DNA of 16,345 nucleotides from Thermoproteota archaeon (GTDB lineage Archaea; Thermoproteota; Methanomethylicia; Nezhaarchaeales; WYZ-LMO8): NCBI GenBank assembly GCA_011605835.1, contig JAAOZJ010000088.1, positions 1 through 16,345 of the forward strand, written 5' to 3'. The number at the start of each line of letters is the position of its first letter. Within the stretch, counting starts at the first letter, position 1. Of this stretch, positions 6,512 through 13,541 are shown piece by piece. Under the pieces are notes generated by a model. It was not told where the DNA came from, did not search any database, and saw only the letters and a program-made list of their open reading frames with translations. Made by a program: the position numbers and the translations under genes.

Positions 6512-6534
6512 CCAAACCGACCCCCGTTATAACC

Positions 6535-6556
6535 ATGTGGAGACTTACCTCCACAT
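6535..6556. promoter_or_regulatory. Perfect 8-6-8 inverted repeat at the lysW promoter, candidate operator
   Basis: The arms are ATGTGGAG (6535-6542) and CTCCACAT (6549-6556), separated by ACTTAC. The element begins 6 bp downstream of the lysW TATA box and covers the predicted transcription start near 6540. Such a position suits a repressor that blocks RNA polymerase loading. The dimeric Lrp-type regulator encoded immediately upstream (6582-7010) is the obvious candidate ligand; a leader RNA hairpin is an alternative. Confidence 0.6.
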
Positions 6557-6561
6557 CAAGG

Positions 6562-6571
6562 CTTATAAAAT
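6562..6571 (-). promoter_or_regulatory. TATA box of lysW-lysX
   Basis: On the minus strand GGGAAATTTTATAAGCC provides a BRE-like purine run and a strong TATA element. Predicted transcription start is near 6540, with a leader of about 28 nt. It lies in the 70-bp gap between the regulator gene and lysW. Confidence 0.65.
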
Positions 6572-6581
6572 TTCCCTTAGC

Positions 6582-7010
6582 TCACCACTCCCTCAAGACC
6601 ATCATAGTATTCGTCGACCTCACGCCCTTCACCCTCCTGAGCTCATCGATGCACCTGTTCACCTCGCTGATGTTCGACGACGATATTACGGCGACGACGT
6701 CGTAGACCCCTGTGACCTCGTAGACCTTCTCCACGCCGTTGACGCTCCTCACAGCGCGCGAGACCTCCGAGGTGTCCGCTGAGGTCTCTGCGGTTATGAG
6801 AGTTATCGCTTTGACCACGGCCGGCCTGCCGACCTCGATCGTAAACCTCCTGATGACCCCCATCTTGACCAGCCTGTCGATCCTCTTCCTCACGCCAGCC
6901 TCGGAGAGGCCTACTTTCCTAGCTATCGCAGTGTACGGCGTCCTGGCGTCTTTGACCAGTATGTCTAATATCGCGCTGTCGATATCGTCTAGTTCCGACA
7001 ACGCTTGCAC
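6582..7010 (-). CDS. lysM: Lrp/AsnC-family regulator, probably LysM
   Basis: The 142-residue protein has the standard Lrp layout: an N-terminal helix-turn-helix (about residues 8-58, with LSEAGVRKRIDRL as recognition region), a linker, and a C-terminal RAM ligand-binding domain (about 67-142) containing the GVYDVVAVI strand (101-109). Proteins of this type form dimers or octamers and respond to amino acids. Sulfolobus LysM is the same size and controls lysW in response to lysine; the location directly upstream of lysW supports the same role here, but the ligand could equally be arginine. The longest frame begins with GTG at 7010, but AGGTG lies 6 nt before an in-frame TTG at 6999-7001, so MSELDDID may be the true N-terminus. 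It follows lysK by 36 nt and is probably cotranscribed with it. Confidence 0.88.
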   Translation of the reverse strand: MQALSELDDIDSAILDILVKDARTPYTAIARKVGLSEAGVRKRIDRLVKMGVIRRFTIEVGRPAVVKAITLITAETSADTSEVSRAVRSVNGVEKVYEVTGVYDVVAVISSSNISEVNRCIDELRRVKGVRSTNTMMVLREW

Positions 7011-7022
7011 CTTTGGTGCGAA

Positions 7023-7036
7023 TTTCGTAATCGAAA
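7023..7036. promoter_or_regulatory. Palindrome TTTCG-TAAT-CGAAA just upstream of the lysM start
   Basis: Perfect 5-bp arms (7023-7027 and 7032-7036) flank an AT-only spacer, 13 bp ahead of the GTG start of the Lrp-family gene. The symmetry and AT-rich centre resemble generic Lrp-family binding sites, suggesting possible autoregulation. No convincing TATA box is nearby, so it could also be incidental. Confidence 0.35.
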
Positions 7037-7046
7037 GTCCTAAGCT

Positions 7047-8174
7047 CTAGGAGAAGCTTTGCGATACAAAAGCTTTACTCTTGAGCTTTTCGATCCACCA
7101 CAAGGCCCTTGAGAGGACGTTTATGGACTTCAGGTACTCCTCGACGCTGACTCTCTCCCACGGCGTGTGGTCTAGGCTCGAGTCCCCGGGGCCGTAGGCT
7201 GCCATCTCCGCCCGACCCCACTTAGAGGCCGCCACGTTCATGTCGCTAGTACCCGTCTTATACGTGAAAGAGGGCTTCGCTCCGAGCTCCTCGGATATGG
7301 CCCTACTGAAGGCTCTCGCCACGGTGCTCGTCCTGCTCAGCACGTAAGCCTCTACGCAATCGTCCCACTTGACACTTGCTTTGATGCCTCTGCCCCTCGC
7401 GAAAACCTCGACGACCTCCTTAACCACCCTTACTATCTCTCGGCACTTTAGCGTGGGCGGTATCCTGACGTTGAACTTGAAGGAGCAGCGAGAGGGCACG
7501 AGAGCTGAGGCTTCGCCCCCACTCATGGAGGTCAAGCAATACGTCAGTGAGTAGAATTTGCTATCCTCCCTTTCATATGCGTTGAAAGCTCTCTTTAATT
7601 CGCTCCAGAGGGCTAGAGCCTCCTCTATGGAGTTCTTGAAGAGCCACGGGCTGGCCGAGTGACCCCCCTCGGTCTCTACGACAACCTCGAACGTCACGCC
7701 GCCCTTGTACCCCAAGGCCAAGCAGGAGGCCCCGCTCGGCTCTCCGAAAATGGCTATCTCCGGCTCCTCCATCGTCTCGATCAAATGGTACATACCCTTA
7801 TTGGATCCCTCTTCCTCCACGACCCCTGCAACCACTATGTTAAGGCCTCCCCCGCTCGTGTTGACATACTTCTTCGCGGCCAAGACTAGTGCCGCTAGAG
7901 GACCCTTTGCGTCTACAGCGCCCCTACCCCATATCTCTCCACCCTCCACCTTGACCGGGATGAACCCTGGAACCGTGTCCATGTGGCCGCAGAGCAGTAT
8001 CTTGGGGCCCTTCCCCCTCAAAACGCCTACGACGTTGTTGGCTGCGTCTATGTGGACTTCGAAGCCCAAGTCCCTCATCTTGGAGCAAAGGACCTTAGCC
8101 AGTTCGTCTTCTTGGCCAGTTGGGCTGTAGACCCTCAACAGGTCGACTAGGAACTCCACTTCAAAGCTTGACAT
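7047..8174 (-). CDS. lysK: LysK, [LysW]-lysine / [LysW]-ornithine hydrolase (M20 metallopeptidase family)
   Basis: LysK releases the finished lysine or ornithine from LysW by cutting the isopeptide bond. Di-zinc M20 motifs are in place: LLCGHMDTVPG with H64 and D66, GRGAVDAKGP with D88, the catalytic and metal pair in VVEEEGS (around E120-E122), FGEPSG with E145, GHSASPW with H172 (dimerisation/oxyanion histidine in the family), and the last metal ligand H336 in DHTPWE. At 375 residues it is slightly longer than typical LysK; the extra C-terminal tail (SKAFVSQSFS) looks disordered. The ATG at 8174 lies 14 bp inside the end of lysJ, indicating coupling. Related M20 deacetylases such as ArgE and DapE are the alternative, but the lysW context decides. 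Confidence 0.93.
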   Translation of the reverse strand: MSSFEVEFLVDLLRVYSPTGQEDELAKVLCSKMRDLGFEVHIDAANNVVGVLRGKGPKILLCGHMDTVPGFIPVKVEGGEIWGRGAVDAKGPLAALVLAAKKYVNTSGGGLNIVVAGVVEEEGSNKGMYHLIETMEEPEIAIFGEPSGASCLALGYKGGVTFEVVVETEGGHSASPWLFKNSIEEALALWSELKRAFNAYEREDSKFYSLTYCLTSMSGGEASALVPSRCSFKFNVRIPPTLKCREIVRVVKEVVEVFARGRGIKASVKWDDCVEAYVLSRTSTVARAFSRAISEELGAKPSFTYKTGTSDMNVAASKWGRAEMAAYGPGDSSLDHTPWERVSVEEYLKSINVLSRALWWIEKLKSKAFVSQSFS

Positions 8175-9342
8175 TGCTCAGCACTCTTTCCAGGGCGCTT
8201 ACCACCAAGTCCACTTCTTCCTTAGTTATGCAAAGAGGGGGCAGGAACCTGATTACGGTCCTTCCTGAGTAAGTCGCCAAGACCCCCTCGTTTATCAAGG
8301 AGAGCAGCGGCTCTTTGACGTCGACCCTGAGCTCTAGAGCCTGCATCACTCCCATCCCCCTTGCGTCCCTGACAACCTTAAACCTCTCCTTGAGCTCCTT
8401 GATCCTGTCAAGCATGTACCTGCCTGTGGTCCTGCAGTTCTCAAGTAGGCCGTCCTGCAGAATCGCGTCAAGCGTCGCGAGTGCTGCGGCGCATGCCAAG
8501 GGGTTGCCTCCGAAAGTCGACGTGTGCTCGCCCACCTTCATCTTCGTCGCCACGTCCTCCCTAGTAGCAACGGCGCCCATCGGTAGCCCGCCGGCGATGC
8601 CCTTGGCCATGCACATGACGTCGGGCTCTACGCCCCAGTGCTCGCAGGCCCACAGCCTGCCAGTCCGGCCGAAGCCCGTCTGAACCTCGTCGACTATCAG
8701 TAGGACGCCTCTCTTATCGCACTCCTCTCTCACTTGGCCAAGGAAGCCCTCGGGAGGTATTATGACGCCTCCCTCGCCCTGTATCGGCTCGACTATCACG
8801 GCAGCGACGTCGTCACTCAGCGCCTCCCTCAGCTTATCGACATTGCCGTAGGGCACGAACTTCACGAAGTCCGGGAGAGGCTCGAAGGCCTCCCTATACT
8901 TTTGGTCCCACGTGAGCGTCAAGGCCCCCAAGGTCTTGCCGTGGTAGCCCCTCATCATCGACACTATCTTCTTCTTGCCCGTGGCCTTCCAAGCCATCTT
9001 TATGGCGGCTTCAACGGCCTCGGCGCCACTGTTGCACAGATAAACCCTCGTCAGCCCCCTCGGCAATACGCTGACGAGCCTCTTGAGGTACTCAGCCCTC
9101 GCGTCGTTGTAGTACGAGCAGTGGCATGCTATGAGCCTCTCGCACTGCTCCTTAATCGCCTTCACGACCCTGGGGTTGCAGTGGCCCACTAAGGCAGCGC
9201 CATAACCAGCTACGCAGTCCACGTATTCTCTTCCATCGACATCCCATACCCTAGCTCCAAGCCCTCTGACTATCGTGACGGGGAACTTCTGATAAGTCGG
9301 GACCAAGTGGGCGTCTTCCAAGACCATGTAGTCGTCAACCAA
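8161..9342 (-). CDS. lysJ: LysJ, [LysW]-aminoadipate/glutamate semialdehyde transaminase
   Basis: This class III PLP aminotransferase converts the LysW-bound semialdehydes to LysW-lysine or LysW-ornithine, with glutamate as the usual donor. The cofactor phosphate loop CNSGAEAVEAA (103-113), the aromatic stacking site SMMRGYHGKTLGA (128-140), IVDEVQTGFGRTG (216-228) with D218 holding the PLP ring nitrogen, and AKGIAGGLPMGA (246-257) with Schiff-base Lys K247 are all present. Length (393) is normal for the acetylornithine aminotransferase/LysJ group. The longest frame starts with TTG at 9340-9342, overlapping the lysZ TGA by 8 bp; an ATG five codons later is a possible alternative start. Alone it could be called ArgD, but the LysW cluster indicates LysJ serving both pathways. 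Confidence 0.93.
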   Translation of the reverse strand: MVDDYMVLEDAHLVPTYQKFPVTIVRGLGARVWDVDGREYVDCVAGYGAALVGHCNPRVVKAIKEQCERLIACHCSYYNDARAEYLKRLVSVLPRGLTRVYLCNSGAEAVEAAIKMAWKATGKKKIVSMMRGYHGKTLGALTLTWDQKYREAFEPLPDFVKFVPYGNVDKLREALSDDVAAVIVEPIQGEGGVIIPPEGFLGQVREECDKRGVLLIVDEVQTGFGRTGRLWACEHWGVEPDVMCMAKGIAGGLPMGAVATREDVATKMKVGEHTSTFGGNPLACAAALATLDAILQDGLLENCRTTGRYMLDRIKELKERFKVVRDARGMGVMQALELRVDVKEPLLSLINEGVLATYSGRTVIRFLPPLCITKEEVDLVVSALERVLSNVKL

Positions 9343-10144
9343 CCGTGACCACCGTGCCCTTGCCGAGCAAGGCGTCGGTCACTGGCCTCTCCTTGAACCC
9401 CGAGGCTATGACGACCGTCCCGACACCCCCCTCAAGCGCTTCAATAGTGGCGTAGAGCTTCGTTATCATGCCTGCTCCCACGCGCTTTAAGGAGGCCCTC
9501 GCCTTGTCCAGGTCCATTTTATCCACGAGCTTGTCGTTTATCATCACTCCCTCGACGTCGGTCAACAGCACCAGCGTGTCCGCTTTGAGGGCCCCGGCGA
9601 TGTGGGCCGCGGCCCTATCGCCGTCGACGTTCAGCACCTCGTTTTCGTCCCCGAGAGCCACGGGGGCTACGACTGGGACCAGCCCCTTGTCGAGCAAGGT
9701 CTTCAAGATCTCCACGTCTACACTCACTATCCTGCCGGTATAACCTCCCTCTATGGCCCTCTTCCTCCCCCTCTCGTCTATTATCACGAGCCTCTTCTTG
9801 CGCTCGGCCCTGAGGAGCCCTCCGTCGACCCCTGAGATCCCCACGGCCTTGACACCAGCCTTTAAGAGGGAGATGACGACCTCCTTGTTTATCTTGCCGG
9901 CCATGACCATCATGTATATCTCGGCAGTCTCCCTGTCCGTGTACCTGCTCCTGAAGCCGTCGGGCGAGGTCACGAATACTTGCGGCTTGCCGAGCTTCTC
10001 GGCTATCGCTGTGACTATGTCCCCTCCTCCGTGCACTACAACGACCTTGTCCTTATTCGAGACCTCGGCTATGTCTCGAGCTAGCTTCTCCAAAGCCTCT
10101 CTATTGGCTACCAAGTCCCCTCCGAACTTCACAACAACTACCAA
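9335..10144 (-). CDS. lysZ: LysZ, [LysW]-aminoadipate / [LysW]-glutamate kinase
   Basis: An amino acid kinase-fold protein that phosphorylates the free side-chain carboxyl of the LysW-bound substrate. Family elements are the N-terminal VVVKFGGD with K6, the HGGG loop (38-41), GFRSRYTDRET (63-73), NVDGDRAA in the substrate region and the ATP-binding VVLLTDVEGV-like strand near residue 192. The longer RSRYTD form of the substrate loop resembles Thermus LysZ (GFTSRFTDRKT) rather than ordinary acetylglutamate kinase, which supports a LysW-bound rather than N-acetylated substrate. Start is TTG at 10142-10144, with GGTGG 7-8 nt upstream. It lies 13 nt after lysY and overlaps lysJ. Whether it accepts both substrates cannot be read from sequence, but no second kinase is present here. 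Confidence 0.94.
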   Translation of the reverse strand: MVVVVKFGGDLVANREALEKLARDIAEVSNKDKVVVVHGGGDIVTAIAEKLGKPQVFVTSPDGFRSRYTDRETAEIYMMVMAGKINKEVVISLLKAGVKAVGISGVDGGLLRAERKKRLVIIDERGRKRAIEGGYTGRIVSVDVEILKTLLDKGLVPVVAPVALGDENEVLNVDGDRAAAHIAGALKADTLVLLTDVEGVMINDKLVDKMDLDKARASLKRVGAGMITKLYATIEALEGGVGTVVIASGFKERPVTDALLGKGTVVTVG

Positions 10145-10157
10145 CTAGGACCACCCA

Positions 10158-11216
10158 CTATATTGGATGGAACCCGCAGAAGTCCAAGCCCGTCTTCTCG
10201 TCGACCCCTATCATTATGTTGAAGCACTGAACCGCTTGGCCCGCGGCCCCCTTCATTAAGTTGTCGATTGCACCGAAGGCTATCACTCGATTGGCATGGG
10301 GGTCAACCTCAAAACCAACGTCGCAGAAGTTCGTTCCGATGACGACTTTAGGATCTGGAAGCCTGTATATCCCCTTCTTGTCCTTCACTATCCTGACGAA
10401 GGGCTCGTTAGCATACATCCCTCTGTACATTTTCCACAAGTCGACTAGCTTCACCTCTCTATTGACGAAGACGTGGCACGTTGCCAGGATTCCTCGCACT
10501 ATGTTGACAGCGTGAGCGGACATGGCCACCTTAATGGGCCTCCCGGCTAGAGCAGAGAGCTCCTGCTCTACCTCGCCAGTGTGTCTGTGCCCGGCTGGGG
10601 AGTAGGGCCTAACAACCCCGAACCTCTCGGCGTGCATCGTCGCTAGTGAGGGCGAGGTTCCCGCGCCTGAAGACCCTATCTTGACGTCAACGACCACATG
10701 GTCTGGGTCTATTACGTTGCTTTTTGCCAAGGGAGCTAAAGCCAATATGGCGGCAGTCGGCATGCAGCCAGGGCAAGCCACTATCTTGGCTCTCTTTATT
10801 TCATCTCTGTGGAGCTCCGGCAGGCCATAGACGGCCTCCTTGAGCAGGTCTGGCACCGGGTGCCTCCAGTTGTACCACACCTCATACATCTTCGGGTCTT
10901 TGAATCTGAAGTCAGCACTTAGGTCTACGACCCTTATGCCGACCTCCACGAGCTGAGCAGTCAATTTGGCCGACTGCTTGTGAGGGACTGCCAAGAAGAC
11001 CACGTCACAGCTCTCCGTCAACTTCTTTACGTCCGGTGGCGTGAAGACCAAGTCGGTGACCTTCCTTAGGTTCGCGTGCACTCTAAAGACGTACTCGCCG
11101 ACGTACTGCCTCGAGGTCGCGACTGTGACCTCAGCATAGGGGTGGTATAGCAATAACCTCAGAAGTTCTCCTCCGACGAAGCCCGAAGCCCCGACGATCC
11201 CCACTCTCTTCTTCAT
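10158..11216 (-). CDS. lysY: LysY (ArgC-type), [LysW]-aminoadipate / glutamate semialdehyde dehydrogenase
   Basis: It reduces the LysW-linked acyl phosphate from LysZ to the semialdehyde using NADPH. The Rossmann fold opens with VGIVGASGFVGGELLRLL (5-22) for cofactor binding; the catalytic thiol is C151 in ACPGCMPTAA (147-156); SPAGHRHTGE (206-215) carries the general-base His H210. FLAVPHKQS (74-82) and VVDLSADFRF (96-105) are further N-acetyl-gamma-glutamyl-phosphate reductase family segments. Length 352 is typical for the LysY/ArgC group. The ATG at 11216 overlaps the argX TGA by 4 bp (ATGA), so translation is coupled directly to the ligase that feeds the pathway. The close relation to bacterial ArgC is the only ambiguity; context favours a LysW-bound substrate. 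Confidence 0.94.
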   Translation of the reverse strand: MKKRVGIVGASGFVGGELLRLLLYHPYAEVTVATSRQYVGEYVFRVHANLRKVTDLVFTPPDVKKLTESCDVVFLAVPHKQSAKLTAQLVEVGIRVVDLSADFRFKDPKMYEVWYNWRHPVPDLLKEAVYGLPELHRDEIKRAKIVACPGCMPTAAILALAPLAKSNVIDPDHVVVDVKIGSSGAGTSPSLATMHAERFGVVRPYSPAGHRHTGEVEQELSALAGRPIKVAMSAHAVNIVRGILATCHVFVNREVKLVDLWKMYRGMYANEPFVRIVKDKKGIYRLPDPKVVIGTNFCDVGFEVDPHANRVIAFGAIDNLMKGAAGQAVQCFNIMIGVDEKTGLDFCGFHPI

Positions 11217-12058
11217 CTCCTCGCCTCCCTGATCAAGTACTCAGCTATCTTTCCGGCTACATCCGCACCTGTAGCAGAGTATGCGCCTTTAAACTCTACC
11301 GTCGTATTTATTTCGTTGATGAGCAACCCCCTATTGCTCTCTAGGCAGTCGACACCGACGACCTCGCCGTTTATCACCTTCGCGGCCCTCAGGATCAGCT
11401 CCTTTTGATCGTTGCTGAGCTCGCAGGCCTCGGCCCTTCCCCCTAGGGCCACGTTGGTCCTCCACTCCCCCGGAGGGGCGTAGCGATATATCGACGCAAC
11501 TATTTCGTCGCCCACGACCACGGACCTTATGTCCCTCGAGGGCTTGTCCACGTACTCTTGAATGTAGAATATGTTGTGGAGAATCGGCTCCAAGTACTCT
11601 CGATGCTCGAGTATCGCTTTCGCGTGTTCGTAGTCCTTTAAGAGCGCCAGCAACCTGCCCCAGCTACCAACTACGGGCTTTACGACCGCTGGCAGCCCTA
11701 TCTCGCTTAAGGCCTGTAAGGCCCCCTCGACCGTGAACGCGACCACGAACTTAGGCGTCGGTATCTTGGCCTTCAAGAGCTCGAGAGATGTCAGTAGCTT
11801 GTCGCCCCCTGTCAACAGCGTGCGAAAGGAGTTAACAACCCTTATGCCTTCGGCTTCTAGGATCGCCGCCCAATAGAGCCCCCTAAAGTGGCTCACGCAC
11901 CTGTTCAACACTATGTCGCCGACGTCCCTCAACTTCCCGTGGACAGCTACCTTGACCTTGGCGTCAACCATCTCGACGTCGACCCCCCTGGACTTGAGGG
12001 CGTCTAGGATCGCCTTCTCCTCCCACCTGAGCCTATCGTAGAGTAGCGCCACCTTCAA
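11213..12058 (-). CDS. argX: LysW-dependent amino acid ligase, best assigned as ArgX (glutamate--LysW ligase)
   Basis: A second RimK-type ATP-grasp ligase, plainly paralogous to the one at 5479-6339. Shared blocks include CGDKLLT/GGDKLLT, KPVVGSWGRL (127-136 here), IYRYAPPGEWR (190-200) and GVDCLES (235-241). The specificity stretch reads TTVEFKGAYSATG, with G258-A259 where the other copy has N263-A264. I recall ArgX proteins having GF and LysX proteins N-[TS] here, so this copy is assigned to glutamate, the first committed step of arginine synthesis in this route. Position agrees: it lies between argH and lysY in the argG-proximal half. Start is TTG at 12056-12058, 1 nt after the argH stop, with GGGGTGG about 5-6 nt before it inside argH. 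The substrate call is inference; the fold and LysW dependence are firm. Confidence 0.87.
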   Translation of the reverse strand: MKVALLYDRLRWEEKAILDALKSRGVDVEMVDAKVKVAVHGKLRDVGDIVLNRCVSHFRGLYWAAILEAEGIRVVNSFRTLLTGGDKLLTSLELLKAKIPTPKFVVAFTVEGALQALSEIGLPAVVKPVVGSWGRLLALLKDYEHAKAILEHREYLEPILHNIFYIQEYVDKPSRDIRSVVVGDEIVASIYRYAPPGEWRTNVALGGRAEACELSNDQKELILRAAKVINGEVVGVDCLESNRGLLINEINTTVEFKGAYSATGADVAGKIAEYLIREARR

Positions 12059-12059
12059 C

Positions 12060-13541
12060 TCATGCCACCCCTAACCTCTTGGCCTCCTCCTCGATCAAGG
12101 CGTCTACCCCCTCCACGGCCTCCTTCATGCTCGAGAGGGCCTCAAAGTCCCTCGAGAGCTTAAGCTTGCGATCACTTATCATGCGGACGACCGACTCCGG
12201 AGAGGGCCCTCCTACGACTTTGCACCTAGCAACGCACACCTCGGGTTTGAGGCAGTCCCTGACGAACTGCTCGTCGACCTCTATTGTCACGCCCTCCTGC
12301 CTCGCGACCTCCTCCAGCATTTGAGGCGTTATCTCATGGGGGGCTAGGCCCTTGTCGACAGCCTCCTTCACCAGCTTGCCAACTATCCTGTAGGCGACCC
12401 TGAACGGCAGGTTGAAGCGCCTGACGAGCTCGTTTGCGAGCTCGGTCGCGGTCGAATAACCGAGCTCCGCGGCCTCATACATCCTCTTCACGTCGAACTG
12501 TAGCCCCTCCACCGCGCCCCTCATGACCTTCAAAGCCCTCAGGGTCTCCTCGACCGATAACCATACGGGGGGCGTGACCTCCTGCAAGTCTAGATTGTAG
12601 CTCAAGGGCAACCTCTTCAAGATGGCCAAGGCCGAGAGGAGCATCCCGATGACGTGAGAGGCCCTCGCCCTCACGACCTCCGCCACTACTGGGTTCTTCT
12701 TTTGAGGCATGATGCTACTAGTCGAGGAGTATGCATCCGGAAGCTCTGCGAAGCCGAACTCCCACGTGCTCCAGAGGACCAACTCCTCGGCGAGCTCACT
12801 CAAGTGTGTCATTATCATCGTCGCAGCGAAGGCCGTCTCAACCATGAAGTCCCTGTCGGAGACGGCGTCCACCGTGTTCTCCTGCACCCTGGAGAAGCCC
12901 AAGAGCTTCGCCACGTACTCTCTATCCAGGTTGAAGCTACTACCAGCGAGAGCTGCGCTACCCATCGGGCTCTCGTCGATCCTTCGATAGACGTCCAAGA
13001 GCCTATGGAAGTCCCTCTCGAACTTGTCATGGTAGGCGAGCAAGTAATGCGCGAGCGTCACGGGTTGAGCGTGTTGAAGGTGCGTGTAGCCCGGCATTAT
13101 GGTATTGACGTGCCTCTCAGACAGGCTCAACAAAACCTCCCTCATCTTCAACAGCTCGGACGCGAGCTCCGCAACGAACCGCTTCGCCCTCATGCGCAGG
13201 GCCGTCGCGACCTGATCGTTCCTGCTCTTGCCCGTATGTAGCCTACCCCCTACCTCCACGCCGACCTCTTTGACTATCTCCTCCTCGATGCACATGTGTA
13301 CGTCCTCTAGCGCTCGCTTGAGCTCTAAGCCCTTGGTGAGCTTCTTCAAGGCCCCGTAGATGGCCCTTCCCTCTTCTTTGCTTACTATCCCCTGCTTGAC
13401 TAACATCAACAAATGGGCCATGTTGACTCTCACTACGTCTAACGCTATCCTGTCGTCGAAGCTTATCGAGGAAACGTATTGCGTCGCTTCAGCGCTTGGA
13501 GCGCTGAGCCTTGCCCCCCACATCAGGCTCAGCTCTACCAC
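12060..13541 (-). CDS. argH: Argininosuccinate lyase
   Basis: The last enzyme of arginine synthesis, splitting argininosuccinate to arginine and fumarate in the cytoplasm as a homotetramer. The three conserved segments of the fumarase/ASL superfamily that build the active site are seen: LHTGKSRNDQVAT (101-113), GYTHLQHAQP (151-160) and the signature SSIMPQKKNP (275-284) with its catalytic Ser loop. The longest frame begins with GTG at 13541 and overlaps argG by 53 bp. Family N-termini begin with a short stretch before W-G, so ATG at 13521-13523 (MWGARLSAP) is an attractive alternative that would cut the overlap to 35 bp; neither has a well-spaced Shine-Dalgarno site. The 493 residues are slightly longer than bacterial ArgH. 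Confidence 0.97.
   Translation of the reverse strand: MVELSLMWGARLSAPSAEATQYVSSISFDDRIALDVVRVNMAHLLMLVKQGIVSKEEGRAIYGALKKLTKGLELKRALEDVHMCIEEEIVKEVGVEVGGRLHTGKSRNDQVATALRMRAKRFVAELASELLKMREVLLSLSERHVNTIMPGYTHLQHAQPVTLAHYLLAYHDKFERDFHRLLDVYRRIDESPMGSAALAGSSFNLDREYVAKLLGFSRVQENTVDAVSDRDFMVETAFAATMIMTHLSELAEELVLWSTWEFGFAELPDAYSSTSSIMPQKKNPVVAEVVRARASHVIGMLLSALAILKRLPLSYNLDLQEVTPPVWLSVEETLRALKVMRGAVEGLQFDVKRMYEAAELGYSTATELANELVRRFNLPFRVAYRIVGKLVKEAVDKGLAPHEITPQMLEEVARQEGVTIEVDEQFVRDCLKPEVCVARCKVVGGPSPESVVRMISDRKLKLSRDFEALSSMKEAVEGVDALIEEEAKRLGVA

Noticed and set aside
12654..13241. 195-codon open frame on the plus strand inside argH
   Set aside because: It lies wholly antisense to a strongly conserved argH region and its translation is low-complexity Arg/His/Leu-rich without any domain; a GC-driven shadow.
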